A DNA stretch of 64,000 nucleotides from JANQEU01 sp965601455 (GTDB lineage: Bacteria > Bacteroidota > Bacteroidia > Cytophagales > Cyclobacteriaceae): positions 620,001 through 684,000 of the forward strand of contig OZ271831.1 of the NCBI GenBank assembly GCA_965601455.1, read 5' to 3'. The translations under genes were made by a program, and so were the position numbers. The notes below the pieces were generated by a model. The model was not told the DNA's origin. It searched no databases and saw only the letters and a program-made list of their open reading frames with translations. Shown here in pieces: positions 49,893 to 59,023 of the stretch. Numbering within the stretch: the first letter of the stretch is position 1; each line of letters begins with the position of its first letter.

Positions 49893-51401
49893 TTAATAAA
49901 TGGAAAAGGTCAGAAGCAGAATTATTAAGATCAACAATATTAAAAGAAGCGGCAGAATAAATCGTAACCACTTATCGAAGTCGATTTTGACAATGGCCAG
50001 GGCGGGTAAGATCAAACTTGTGGGGTTCACCAGATAAAAGAGACCGTTTCCGAACTGGAAAGCATTAACCACGACTTCCCGACCTATTTCCATTGTGTCA
50101 GCCAATGGGGAAAATATGGGCATAGTCAATACGGCCAATCCTGATGAAGACGAAACAAAAAAGGATAAACCCATAAATACGAATAGCATGGAGTTTATGA
50201 AAACACCTTTTACCATGTCTTCGGTCAGGGTGCTGGTGTAGAAAAGTATTGAATCACTGATCAATCCATCTTCCATGATAACTGTGACGCCCCGAGCGAT
50301 TCCTACAATAAAAGCTACTCCTAAAAGATCGCCGGCACCTTTGACAAACTCTTCAATAAATTCTTTTTCTCCTAGTTTTCCGATAACACCAATTATTACG
50401 GCCCCCACCAGAAAACAAGCTGTCATTTCTTCAAACCACCAACTATGAGCGGATACTCCCAAAACCATGATCAAAAAACAAGCGCTAAAGACAGCGATTA
50501 TCAAACGTAGTCTTACGGTGAATTTGGTGGTTCCAGAGGAGACACCAAATAGCTGTGAATGGATTTCCCATTCAGCATAAATTATAGATTTTGACGGATC
50601 CAACCTGACTTTTTTGGCATAACGTACGATATAAATGATTGCTACGATGAGACCGCTGATCAACAAGATCAATCGGTCATTCAATCCAGTGGTCCAATTG
50701 ATTCCTGCGGCATCGGAAGCAATAATTGTTGAAAATGGATTTATGGTAGAGCCCATTGCCCCTATAGCTGAACCAATGAAGATACATGCAAACCCAACCA
50801 TTGCGTCGTATCCCGCCGCGAGAAATACAGGTATTAGTATCGGATAAAACGCCATCGTTTCTTCGGAGAGTCCAAAAGTTGTTCCCCCCGTGGCGATCAG
50901 AATGGTCACTGCCAAGATGAGCATATATTCTCTGCCTTTCAGCACACTTGCAAGCCAGTTGATGCCAGCATCAAATGCCCCAGTCTTATTCATGATGCCA
51001 ATAAGACCGCCAATGATTAAGATTAGGAAGATTATATCTGCTGCTGCAACTATTCCTTTGACCGGTGATTGCAAGAAAGCTCCAATACCTTGAGGTTGGG
51101 GATCTAGTTTTTTGTACGTGCCTGGAATTCCTATTGGTTTGTAGATATCACCATTCTTGAATTTCTCGATAGGGATTTTTACGTTGAGACTATCCAGGAC
51201 TCCCTGGGTGGCAGATAATTCTACCGTTTTATTTGGGGTCGATTGGATTAGTTTGTTCTTGCCAGCATGGTAGGTAAGACTTTCATATTTGCCAGCAGGA
51301 ACAATCCAGGTTAGCAAAGTCACAATTGCAGCTACCATGATAAGGATGGTAGGAGCCGATGGAAACCTGGGTTTTTTCATCCGTTTTGCTTTGGAATCCA
51401 T
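49893..51401 (-). CDS. YfcC-family membrane transporter
   Basis: The 502-residue protein has 11-13 spans and the YfcC/DcuC-like (IT superfamily) layout. The first span VAAIVTLLTWIVPAGKY is followed by an unusually long periplasmic loop (about 35-105) of low hydrophobicity. Later motifs are GGLIGIMNKTGAFDAGI, GGTTFGLSEETMAFYPILIPV, GSAIGAMGSTINPFSTIIAS and FFVSSSSGLAVLTMPIFSPLAD. YfcC-type carriers move small amino acid- or peptide-like anions. Its place directly upstream of the FrlB- and FrlD-like genes suggests uptake of a sugar amine or Amadori compound, in contrast to E. coli, which uses a different transporter family. Confidence 0.88.
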   Translation of the reverse strand: MDSKAKRMKKPRFPSAPTILIMVAAIVTLLTWIVPAGKYESLTYHAGKNKLIQSTPNKTVELSATQGVLDSLNVKIPIEKFKNGDIYKPIGIPGTYKKLDPQPQGIGAFLQSPVKGIVAAADIIFLILIIGGLIGIMNKTGAFDAGINWLASVLKGREYMLILAVTILIATGGTTFGLSEETMAFYPILIPVFLAAGYDAMVGFACIFIGSAIGAMGSTINPFSTIIASDAAGINWTTGLNDRLILLISGLIVAIIYIVRYAKKVRLDPSKSIIYAEWEIHSQLFGVSSGTTKFTVRLRLIIAVFSACFLIMVLGVSAHSWWFEEMTACFLVGAVIIGVIGKLGEKEFIEEFVKGAGDLLGVAFIVGIARGVTVIMEDGLISDSILFYTSTLTEDMVKGVFINSMLFVFMGLSFFVSSSSGLAVLTMPIFSPLADTMEIGREVVVNAFQFGNGLFYLVNPTSLILPALAIVKIDFDKWLRFILPLLLILLILIILLLTFSIY

Positions 51402-51451
51402 CCATCTTATCGTAATTAATGTACTAGCGTTGATGGCGATTTGCGCCTGGA

Positions 51452-51877
51452 TTATGTATTTCTGGGACCAACTGGCCGTAGGTAGGTCAAAAGAAATACG
51501 AACAACGCTTGTGCCACCAGTACGATAATTTTCGGATTGATTTCCTGGAAGTTAATGAATAGTAGTCCATGCATTGATACATAAATCCATAATAATACGA
51601 ATCCCCACCTTTCTCTTATTATCACTCCGACCGCGCCTGATACAAGTAGTATCCCCATGCTAACGATGTACATTAGATATCCTATCGATGTAAAATGGAG
51701 AATTTGTCGATCAGAGCGAGTATCAATGAACTGAGTAACCTCAAGTACAGCTTCCGACAGATCCGGGAAGTTCAAAATTCCTGATAATTGAGCCAGAAGC
51801 GCTCCACCAACACCGATTCGCATAAGTCCGTAGCCTAGAAGTAAAATTGCTAGTCCGAATCCAACTGATTTTTTCAT
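51452..51877 (-). CDS. small four-span membrane protein
   Basis: From the ATG at 51877 the product has 141 residues; the frame is open further upstream to about 52039 but that part lacks coding character and contains the terminator of the acyltransferase gene. About four hydrophobic segments are visible (near 5-27, 58-80, 82-100 and 112-132), with a charged loop FIDTRSDRQILHF between the first two. I do not recognise a family. It lies 50 bases upstream of the YfcC-type transporter gene on the same strand and could be cotranscribed with the sugar-amine module, although no motif links it. Confidence 0.65.
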   Translation of the reverse strand: MKKSVGFGLAILLLGYGLMRIGVGGALLAQLSGILNFPDLSEAVLEVTQFIDTRSDRQILHFTSIGYLMYIVSMGILLVSGAVGVIIRERWGFVLLWIYVSMHGLLFINFQEINPKIIVLVAQALFVFLLTYLRPVGPRNT

Positions 51878-52001
51878 ATTAAACCTATTTGAGAATTTGT
51901 TTCCCCTAAGGATGAAGTTTGCAGGAGGGGGTTGTAGCCGATAACTAATATTGTTTAATCCTTTCGGACAAAAACCTGATCTATGAACATCACGAACCAA
52001 T

Positions 52002-52031
52002 AAAAAACCCCGCTGCCAAACGACAGCGGGG
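52002..52031 (-). terminator. rho-independent terminator after the acyltransferase gene
   Basis: On the minus strand CCCCGCTG / CAGCGGGG (52008-52015 and 52024-52031) make a perfect 8-bp stem with an 8-base loop, followed by a T run (A run at 52002-52007 on the plus strand). It lies 28 bases downstream of the acyltransferase stop. Confidence 0.9.
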
Positions 52032-52058
52032 AAGGTCAATACACAAAAAACAATTACT

Positions 52059-53099
52059 TTATTTTAATCCAAATAACGGGCGTACAAGGGAGATTCTTCG
52101 GATAAGGAATTCATATACAGCCAGACAACCGGCAAAAGTGACAACCATGGTACCGAAGAGTTTCCATCCTGCTGCCCATTCGGCAGGGAAAATCCACAAG
52201 CTTGCCAGGTACAGAAATACCATGTGCAAGATGTATATCGGATAGGCTCCCTGGCTAAGATATGTCAAAGTTTGACTAGGCTTATTTAGGTATCGAGATG
52301 TGAACCCAAATACGCTAAAAATCCAGGTGCAAGATTCCACGGCAATTAGGTAAGCAGGTGCCTGAGCATTAAAATAGTACAGTCTTGTAAGGAACAATCC
52401 TATGGCTAGTAAAAGATACATCCATCTGCCCTTTACCAGGATTTTCCAAAAACCATCACCGGCGTACACACCGCAAAAGCCGAATAGGAAGGCTATGCCA
52501 CCAAGAATGAATCCATGCCAGGTTTGTGCGTACATTTCGAACAATGCCGGTTTCACAAGCACTACCTCCAGCACAAATCCGGCAACGATCAAAATCAAAC
52601 CAATCGGACTGCTGAAAATTCGCTTTATCCATTCGTGGACCTTTCCATTTTCATTCTCTTTCAGGTAGAAGAAAAGTGGAAGCAAGAGTATTACATAAGC
52701 GAAGATGTTACCTAGAAACCATAGGTGCCCCACTCCGGGCTCATAACTAAATGGTAATTCATAATACCTCTGAAGAATCAATACATGAAGCGGAACTATG
52801 GCCAGGATCCCGAAGATGAATGGGAGTAGGATCCGACGAGACCGCTCAACTATGAGTTGCCGCCAGTTGCGTCTTCTAATGGCAAAGCTTACTCCCATTC
52901 CGGAGACAAAAAACAGAATGGGTATTCGCCACACATTAAGCATGGTAAGAGGAGTCCATAACTTGGGGAGTGTGTCCTGGTTTTGGATAAAACCAATCAT
53001 TAAGCCCCACGGCTGGAATCCTATAGCGATGTGATAGATCAATAATAATCCAATTGCAATTACCCGTAGCCAGTCTATATCGTATCTTCTTGTTGCCAT
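52059..53099 (-). CDS. acyltransferase-3-family membrane protein
   Basis: The 346-residue protein has ten to eleven spans and the family signatures: RRYDIDWLRVIAIGLLLIYHIAIGF at the N-terminus, with the Arg/Asp-Trp-Leu-Arg and a His in the first span, FVSGMGVSFAIRRRNW near 63, and GHLWFLGNIFAYVILLLP near 122. It transfers an acyl group from a cytoplasmic donor to an envelope sugar or lipid acceptor across the inner membrane; acceptors vary widely. It follows the ankyrin lipoprotein gene by 28 bases and ends in a strong terminator, so the two form a small operon divergent from the AraC-TolB-TPR regulator at 53942. Confidence 0.92.
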   Translation of the reverse strand: MATRRYDIDWLRVIAIGLLLIYHIAIGFQPWGLMIGFIQNQDTLPKLWTPLTMLNVWRIPILFFVSGMGVSFAIRRRNWRQLIVERSRRILLPFIFGILAIVPLHVLILQRYYELPFSYEPGVGHLWFLGNIFAYVILLLPLFFYLKENENGKVHEWIKRIFSSPIGLILIVAGFVLEVVLVKPALFEMYAQTWHGFILGGIAFLFGFCGVYAGDGFWKILVKGRWMYLLLAIGLFLTRLYYFNAQAPAYLIAVESCTWIFSVFGFTSRYLNKPSQTLTYLSQGAYPIYILHMVFLYLASLWIFPAEWAAGWKLFGTMVVTFAGCLAVYEFLIRRISLVRPLFGLK

Positions 53100-53127
53100 T
53101 TTCCTGTGGATTAATCGTTTATTCTTC

Positions 53128-53697
53128 TTATTTCAACATTTCGGCCACTACAGGGCGCGCAGTTTCCAGGTAGGAATGATCAATTTTCAATCCCATCGCA
53201 CCCAGCTGCTGACCCATCAGATCATAGATAGGTTTGACATCTGCGTAAGGAGCCATTAGTGATTCCATAGCCGTAGAACCGAAGTTGTTTCGAATATTTT
53301 TGTCTGCTCCATTTTCCAGCAGAATCTGAGTAACTTCTTTTCTGCAGAAGAAGGCAGCAGTGTGTAGAGCAGTGCTACCATCATTATTGGTGAAATTAAT
53401 ATCGGCTCCAGCTTCAAGAAATACCTTTACCATGTCCTGTTTATCCAATAGAGCTGCAAGTATTAAGGGACTTCCACCACCAAACGGATCTTTCTCATCG
53501 ATATCTGTTCCATATTCGATATGCTGTTTTACTGCTTTCATGTCATTGGCAATCACGGCTGAGTGAATATCCATTGATGGTTTTTTAACCCCCGACTGAT
53601 TTGTTTCGGAAGAACCGCATGAGGTAAAGACTAGCAGGATTCCGGTGATCAGAGTAAGGCTTAGAACAGTGCTAAATGAAGTGTTTTTCGTTCTCAT
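53128..53697 (-). CDS. ankyrin-repeat lipoprotein
   Basis: From the ATG at 53697 the protein has 189 residues and a lipoprotein signal (ILLVFTSCGSSE, Cys near 27). An in-frame ATG at 53760 would put 21 residues before the signal. About four ankyrin repeats follow: DIHSAVIANDMKAVKQHIEYGTDIDEKD, GGSPLILAALLDKQDMVKVFLEAGADINFTN, GSTALHTAAFFCRKEVTQILLENGADKNIRN and GSTAMESLM. It is an extracytoplasmic protein-binding scaffold, whereas the ankyrin protein at 24215 is cytosolic. It is cotranscribed with the acyltransferase. The shared divergent control region with the AraC-type regulator suggests that regulator as its controller. Confidence 0.88.
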   Translation of the reverse strand: MRTKNTSFSTVLSLTLITGILLVFTSCGSSETNQSGVKKPSMDIHSAVIANDMKAVKQHIEYGTDIDEKDPFGGGSPLILAALLDKQDMVKVFLEAGADINFTNNDGSTALHTAAFFCRKEVTQILLENGADKNIRNNFGSTAMESLMAPYADVKPIYDLMGQQLGAMGLKIDHSYLETARPVVAEMLK

Positions 53698-53806
53698 AAT
53701 TGAAATGTGTTTTTGTTTTAAATGTTTGATGATGTAAAATTCGGAAGGGTGGTAGTGCAAGGCTTATCACGAATGAGGCCAATAACATCAAGTTTGCGGA
53801 AGAGTC

Positions 53807-53836
53807 ATAAATTATGCTGAATGCATATAAATTATG
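53807..53836. promoter_or_regulatory. two ATAAATTATG direct repeats at a 20-bp period (candidate AraC-type site)
   Basis: ATAAATTATG occurs at 53807-53816 and again at 53827-53836, exactly 20 bases apart, within the 244-base gap between the divergent ankyrin-lipoprotein and AraC-TolB-TPR genes. Each unit sits within a near-palindrome. Paired direct repeats two turns apart are typical of AraC-family binding sites. Confidence 0.45.
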
Positions 53837-53941
53837 GCGCAAATAGATCTTTAAATCATCGATAACGAGTGTATTACGGGGTTTTTGCTACTTGCACATA
53901 TTTTGCTCTTTTTTGTGTTAAATCCGTGCTGAGTATTGGGT

Positions 53942-55978
53942 ATGTCTGAATTAAAAAGCGATGGTTTTCTGGAGGAGCTCAATGAAGTTCTTGGACATCA
54001 CCTGTCGAATGAGCAATTCGGGGTATCGGAATTGGCATCGGAGTTGGGAATGAGTCGATCCAATCTTCTCCGAAAAATTAAGAAGCTCACAAACCTCTCT
54101 GCCAGTCAGTATATCCGACAGATTCGGTTACAGCACGCCATGAAGCTGCTCAGTGAGACTTCCATGAATGTTTCCGAGATATCCTTCAAAGTGGGGTTCG
54201 GAAGTACATCCTACTTCATTAAATGCTTTAGGGAGCACTATGGACATCCACCTGGTGAAGTTGGAAAAAGAGAGGAGGAAACTGAGCTTGACCGGGGCAG
54301 TAGTGCAGTATATAAATGGTACTGGCTTGCTATTCCTGTTGTGGTGTTTGCTCTGTTCCTTGGTTGGTGGTTTTTGCGGGAAAAAGAACCAGAAGTTCCT
54401 TTGGAAAAAAGTATTGCTGTATTGCCATTCAAAAACGATAGTAATGACTCCAGCAATGTGTACTTCATTAATGGGGTAATGGAATCAATTTTGACCCATC
54501 TTCAACGCATCGAGGACTTAAGTGTAATCAGCCGAACATCAGTAGAAAAGTATCGATATACCGACCTGACTATACCAGAAATCGCAAAAGAGTTGAACGT
54601 AAGCTACTTTGTGGAAGGTAGTGGCCAGAAAGCAGGGGATCAGATCCAGCTCTACATCCAGCTTATCGAAGCTTCAGGTGACCGTCACCTATGGGCCGAG
54701 CAATATCGTCGAAAGCTGGAGGATATTTTCAACATTCAGCAGGAGGTTGCCAAATCCATCGCCGACAACATCGAGGTGGTTATCCAACCCGTAGCAATCG
54801 AACAGATCGAAAAAGTCCCGACGGAGAGCCTCGTGGCATGGGATCACTACCTCAAAGGAATGGAACTTTTCATGCAACAAAAGAGCGAAACCACAATTCA
54901 GGCCATAAAGTGGTTTAAAATGGCAATTGATGAGGATCCAGATTTTTCAAGTGCATACGCAATGACGGCCGTCGCGTATCATTACCTGGATGTCTTTACC
55001 ACTGATAGGCAGTATTCCATGGAGGTTAGTGATTTTGCAGATAAGGCCCTTTTGTTAGATCCAAAATCGTCACTTTCACTTGTAGCGAAAGCTACATTCT
55101 ACATGTACGAGGGTAATTATTCGTTAGCAGTTCCATACCTTGAGCGAGCCCTTCAGTTCAATCCGAATGATGCAGATGTATTAAATATTCTGGGTGATAT
55201 CTATGCTCGATATATTCCGAACACGCAAAAATACCTTGAATATGCCCTAAAAGGACTAAAACTTGACTTGGGTAGAGATTCCACTGAAGTTAGTTTCATC
55301 TATATGCATGTAGCCAATGCATTCGCCCAGACCGGTTTTGTAAAGGAATCACTTCATTATATTGACAGAGCCATCGAGATGGCGCCTGGAAATCGCTATG
55401 CACCCTATATCAAGGCTTATATTCTCTATGCTAATAATAAAGACATGGAGGAGACGAAGAAAGTACTGATGGGGGAGTTGGAGAAAGATCCAACACGGCT
55501 GGACATTATGCAGGAAGTTGCAAAGATTTTCTATTTCCAGAGGAATTTTGAAGTTGCACATTACTACTACGAAAAATATAACCGGATTTGTGACAGTCTG
55601 AAGTTGGATATTTATCCACACGAAAACGGTAAGATTGCCCTGACCTATGAAAAAATCGGTGATACTAAAATGGCATCAGTATACAGTAAGAAGTTTCGTG
55701 ATTTTGCGATGAACGACGTTTCCCTTTATAGTCCATTAAATAAATGTGAGTATTATTCTCTAATTGGAGACAAGGAACTGGCCTTGAAAGAATTTAGGAA
55801 TTTTGAAGAAGCACATGATTTTCAATATTGGATTGTGCTTTTTCTTGATCGAGACCCAATTCTGGACCCAATAATCAACACCCAGGAATTTAAGACCTCC
55901 CTGAACAAAGTCATGGCCAATTTTTGGGAGGATCATGAAAACATCAAGAGCCGGTTGCAGGAAGAAGGTGTACTTTAA
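53942..55978 (+). CDS. AraC-type HTH protein fused to a membrane span, TolB-like domain and TPRs
   Basis: From the ATG at 53942 the product has 678 residues. The order is an AraC-type double helix-turn-helix (about 15-108: GVSELASELGMSRSNLLRKIKKLT, then NVSEISFKVGFGSTSYFIKCFREHYG), a membrane span (about 125-142, WYWLAIPVVVFALFLGWWFL), a TolB-N-like domain (about 155-260: KSIAVLPFKNDSND, GVMESILTHLQRI) and at least six tetratricopeptide repeats (about 285-600). DNA binding would be cytoplasmic and the sensory part periplasmic, so it works like a one-component membrane regulator with the domain order reversed from CadC. It is divergent from the ankyrin lipoprotein and acyltransferase genes, its probable targets. 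An in-frame TTG at 53936 is less likely as start. Confidence 0.9.
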   Translation: MSELKSDGFLEELNEVLGHHLSNEQFGVSELASELGMSRSNLLRKIKKLTNLSASQYIRQIRLQHAMKLLSETSMNVSEISFKVGFGSTSYFIKCFREHYGHPPGEVGKREEETELDRGSSAVYKWYWLAIPVVVFALFLGWWFLREKEPEVPLEKSIAVLPFKNDSNDSSNVYFINGVMESILTHLQRIEDLSVISRTSVEKYRYTDLTIPEIAKELNVSYFVEGSGQKAGDQIQLYIQLIEASGDRHLWAEQYRRKLEDIFNIQQEVAKSIADNIEVVIQPVAIEQIEKVPTESLVAWDHYLKGMELFMQQKSETTIQAIKWFKMAIDEDPDFSSAYAMTAVAYHYLDVFTTDRQYSMEVSDFADKALLLDPKSSLSLVAKATFYMYEGNYSLAVPYLERALQFNPNDADVLNILGDIYARYIPNTQKYLEYALKGLKLDLGRDSTEVSFIYMHVANAFAQTGFVKESLHYIDRAIEMAPGNRYAPYIKAYILYANNKDMEETKKVLMGELEKDPTRLDIMQEVAKIFYFQRNFEVAHYYYEKYNRICDSLKLDIYPHENGKIALTYEKIGDTKMASVYSKKFRDFAMNDVSLYSPLNKCEYYSLIGDKELALKEFRNFEEAHDFQYWIVLFLDRDPILDPIINTQEFKTSLNKVMANFWEDHENIKSRLQEEGVL

Positions 55979-56090
55979 TTCATGTATTCTTTTCCATTTT
56001 TAGTATTAGGGAGGCAACAGTGTTACGCTGATATGAACATGACTGCCATACAGATATTGCTACATCCGAAGTGATTGCCTTATTCATTCA

Positions 56091-56525
56091 TCAGAAACGA
56101 AAACCCAGTTTTACACCTGCTATATTCCAACTCTGGAAACGAAACTGCAAAGGAGCTACTTCAATGGCAAAGTTGAAGTTTTCGGGGCCGATATAATGAA
56201 TTCCAAGAGGTACATAGGGAAGAAAATCAAGCCCAACATTTGGGAATATCGGTCGGGCAGCGGAAACACCGGTGTAAGGAGTTAAACGTCGGTTGGCATC
56301 TTCACCCAAAAAATGATATCGTACTCCTGCATGAATACCAATATAGCCAATGCCTCCTTCGAGATTAATATTTGGGTTCAGGAAATGATCATATGAGATA
56401 GATCCCACTGCATTTGGACCCATTGCATACAGGTTGATTGCCTGCGGATAACTCGTTCTTGGATTTTGTGCAAGAGCAATAAAGGAAGAGATAGTGAATA
56501 TGATGCAGCAAACGAGCTTTTTCAT
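56091..56525 (-). CDS. small outer-membrane beta-barrel-like protein
   Basis: The 144-residue protein has a signal peptide (about 1-20, ending IALAQ) and alternating hydrophobic/polar strands ending in an aromatic residue (GVKLGFRF), the usual signature of an outer-membrane barrel. Motifs such as GPNAVGSISYDHFL and GGIGYIGIHAGVRYHFLG recall Bacteroidota OmpW/PorT-like barrels. It directly follows the TonB-dependent receptor gene (one base between stop and start), so the two are cotranscribed. It may help haem or iron passage, or serve as a scaffold. The barrel assignment rests on pattern only. Confidence 0.75.
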   Translation of the reverse strand: MKKLVCCIIFTISSFIALAQNPRTSYPQAINLYAMGPNAVGSISYDHFLNPNINLEGGIGYIGIHAGVRYHFLGEDANRRLTPYTGVSAARPIFPNVGLDFLPYVPLGIHYIGPENFNFAIEVAPLQFRFQSWNIAGVKLGFRF

Positions 56526-56526
56526 C

Positions 56527-58938
56527 TTAAAATCGAACGATTAGTGAAACCTGCAGGTTGCGGCCTGCTCCAGATATTCCGGAACTAAAGGGCCGGTATC
56601 GTTGATCGGTCAGGTTTTCTAAACCAGCGGATAAATTTATCTTCTCGCTTAGTGAGTATTGAGAATTGAAATTTATTATGTACCATGCCGGTGAGTAGTT
56701 GTTACCGTTTGAATCTTTTGCATAGATCTCGTCCTTAGATTGCTCTGAAACAGGCAAATCATTGAAAGATCTTTTTCCTTGATACTGTGACAGAAGTTGC
56801 AACCTGAGTCTTCCGTTTCTGTAATCGAGTCTACTAATTCCAAATATTGGCGCGGCGTGTCGGGCTGTTCCGGTTGATCCATTATCCAATTCTTCTGTCC
56901 CTTCCTGGAAATTAAGGTCCGAGGAAAAAGAAAATCCCTTACCAAGTCCGATTTCGAAACCGGCTTGCAGGCCGTAAACATTGGTGACAGCCGCATTCTG
57001 AACAGCCTGGACGTTGCTTAGTTCACCGAGATAAGTAATTTCTGTGAATCCGTTCAAACTAAAGTCACGCCGAACAAGAGAGTTTTGTAACGACGTGTAG
57101 AATGCTGTCACATCAATTTTTGCCTTTTGTCCAAATACCCGGGCCAATCCAATATCCATGTTATAGGCGTATTCCGCCCGTAAATCTGGATTTGGAACGG
57201 TTACCGATCCGGGTTCACTATCGAAGATTTTGCCGATGTCATCAACGTTAGGAGCTCGGAAAGCAGTCCCCAAATTGGTTGAGAAAACCCAAACTTCATT
57301 GGGTCGGTAGACCATTCCTATACTACCAGTAAGCGCCTGTTTACTTATTTCCGCAGTTTCAAAGGGCAGAGGAAAAAAATCAAGGTTATTTCTAAAGTCA
57401 GCCGATAAACCAAATTGAGCCAGGCGAAGACCGCCTTGAAGGATTACCTTCTCCGTTACACGGAAATCATTATTGATGTAAAAGGCAAGAGAGTTCCAGA
57501 TTGCATCGGGATATCTAGAGTCTCCAAAAGCAACTATTCCTGTTTGGATATCCTCAATATTACCCGTGGATTCTACATCATTTCTTACCCACTCTACCCC
57601 GTAGAAGAACTGGTGTCTTTTTGAGATCCTTTTCGAAAAATCAATATTTAGCGAATAGGCATCCACTTCTTCTAACTGAGTGGATTCTTGAGGATTATTC
57701 AATAATCTGCTTATTCTGCTTTCTTCAAAATTCTGGATTGCAAATCGAATATTAAGTTTGTCATATAGTTTGTTGGTAGCGGAATAAGTCATAGATAAGT
57801 TATTCATCATCCATGCTTGAGGGCCATAATTCCAAACTGAATACCTGGCTGTACCGTTACTTGAACGGTTATGTCGATCGTAACGACCGTACTCGGAAGT
57901 TCTGGAATAATGGAATCCATAATTGAACTCCAGGTTCTTCGTAGGTCTGAACCGGACCTTTTGCATGGCATTAAACTGTGAATAAGCAGAAGGTATTTGA
58001 AGTAAAGGTTCTTTTTGTTCCACTACTTCATCGGCTGTGTCTCCTGGTTTAACATGAAAGGATTTGATATAGTCATCTGGTCCATTTTTACCCTGCTTCA
58101 AATGGCCGTAATTCCATGCACTGAAACTTGTTACTGAAGCCCATTTTTTACCACCTAGATTGATATCGATATGTCCAGTTCTTTCTCTATTGGCAGAAGA
58201 ATATCGTGTGACCGCTTTACCGCTAACCAATGCCTTGTCATCAATAGAAAGTTGAGGTGTCAATGTTTGAAAACTCATAACTCCTCCAATTGCATCACTT
58301 CCATAAATGACAGAACCAGGGCCAAACAGAACTTCGGTGTTTTCCGTGGCAAACGGATCCAAATTGATTACATTTTGAATGTTGCCTTCTCTAAAAATGG
58401 CTGTGTTCATTCGCACTCCATCAACTGAATATAAAAGTCGATTCGTGGCGAACCCTCGTATCATGGGACTTCCTCCACCCTGTTGACTCTTTTGTACGAA
58501 GACCTTCCCGGAAATCCCTAGCAAGTCGGCCGCGGTCTGAGGGTTCTGCAGTTCTATTTCTTGCGTGGATATACTTATGATTTTCGAAGGAATATCATCC
58601 GATACCTGTCTCCATCTTGTAGCTGAGACCACGATTTGGTCGAGATTGAGATTCGAACGCTTCATTTCTATTTGAAATGATGCATTTTCCAAATCCTGAA
58701 AAGTCAGGACAATAGTCTTATAGCCCAGCTTTCTTGCTTCAATAGATTCAGACCCTTTTAATGACCTAAGGTCAATCTGTCCCCTTGAATTGGAGGATTC
58801 GAAAATTGTATAGTTCTCGTTTGTGACAAGAACATGTTCTACCGGATCACCGGTTTCTTTGTCCACGATGATCAGCGTTTGTGAATTTCCTAAATAGGCA
58901 TAAACAAGCGCCAACCAAAGCAGCAAAAACTTATACAT
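56527..58938 (-). CDS. TonB-dependent receptor of the haem/haemoglobin type
   Basis: From the ATG at 58938 the protein has 803 residues and a signal peptide (about 1-20, ending LGNSQ). A short carboxypeptidase-regulatory-like domain (about 20-100) precedes the plug (GKVFVQKSQQGGGSPMIRGFATNRLLYSVDGVRMN, cited in two parts, near 150-190). GNIQNVINLDPFATENTEVLFGPGSVIYGSDAIGG (likewise in parts) follows and is typical of haem/haemoglobin receptors. The FRAP box lies near 560 and a NPDL box near 583. These two boxes are hallmarks of bacterial haem receptors. The histidine usually found between them is missing. The barrel ends in a terminal Phe. It is cotranscribed with the small barrel protein and probably with the TM protein at 59024. 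Confidence 0.88.
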   Translation of the reverse strand: MYKFLLLWLALVYAYLGNSQTLIIVDKETGDPVEHVLVTNENYTIFESSNSRGQIDLRSLKGSESIEARKLGYKTIVLTFQDLENASFQIEMKRSNLNLDQIVVSATRWRQVSDDIPSKIISISTQEIELQNPQTAADLLGISGKVFVQKSQQGGGSPMIRGFATNRLLYSVDGVRMNTAIFREGNIQNVINLDPFATENTEVLFGPGSVIYGSDAIGGVMSFQTLTPQLSIDDKALVSGKAVTRYSSANRERTGHIDINLGGKKWASVTSFSAWNYGHLKQGKNGPDDYIKSFHVKPGDTADEVVEQKEPLLQIPSAYSQFNAMQKVRFRPTKNLEFNYGFHYSRTSEYGRYDRHNRSSNGTARYSVWNYGPQAWMMNNLSMTYSATNKLYDKLNIRFAIQNFEESRISRLLNNPQESTQLEEVDAYSLNIDFSKRISKRHQFFYGVEWVRNDVESTGNIEDIQTGIVAFGDSRYPDAIWNSLAFYINNDFRVTEKVILQGGLRLAQFGLSADFRNNLDFFPLPFETAEISKQALTGSIGMVYRPNEVWVFSTNLGTAFRAPNVDDIGKIFDSEPGSVTVPNPDLRAEYAYNMDIGLARVFGQKAKIDVTAFYTSLQNSLVRRDFSLNGFTEITYLGELSNVQAVQNAAVTNVYGLQAGFEIGLGKGFSFSSDLNFQEGTEELDNGSTGTARHAAPIFGISRLDYRNGRLRLQLLSQYQGKRSFNDLPVSEQSKDEIYAKDSNGNNYSPAWYIINFNSQYSLSEKINLSAGLENLTDQRYRPFSSGISGAGRNLQVSLIVRF

Positions 58939-59023
58939 AGAAAAGTTTGGTTTGGTTAGACAACTGGCACTGATGGAACAGTGCAAATTCCGATCCGTTC
59001 TAGGCGGATCTTAAAGCATATGG

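Noticed and set aside
51878..52039. N-terminal extension of the four-span membrane protein frame up to 52039
   Set aside because: It runs through the rho-independent terminator of the acyltransferase gene and lacks coding character; the ATG at 51877 gives a normal membrane-protein N-terminus.
58992..59010. Inverted repeat GATCCG / CGGATC between the membrane protein and haem-type receptor genes
   Set aside because: The stem is only 6 bp with a 7-base loop and no T run, in an operon where a terminator is not expected. It could be chance.
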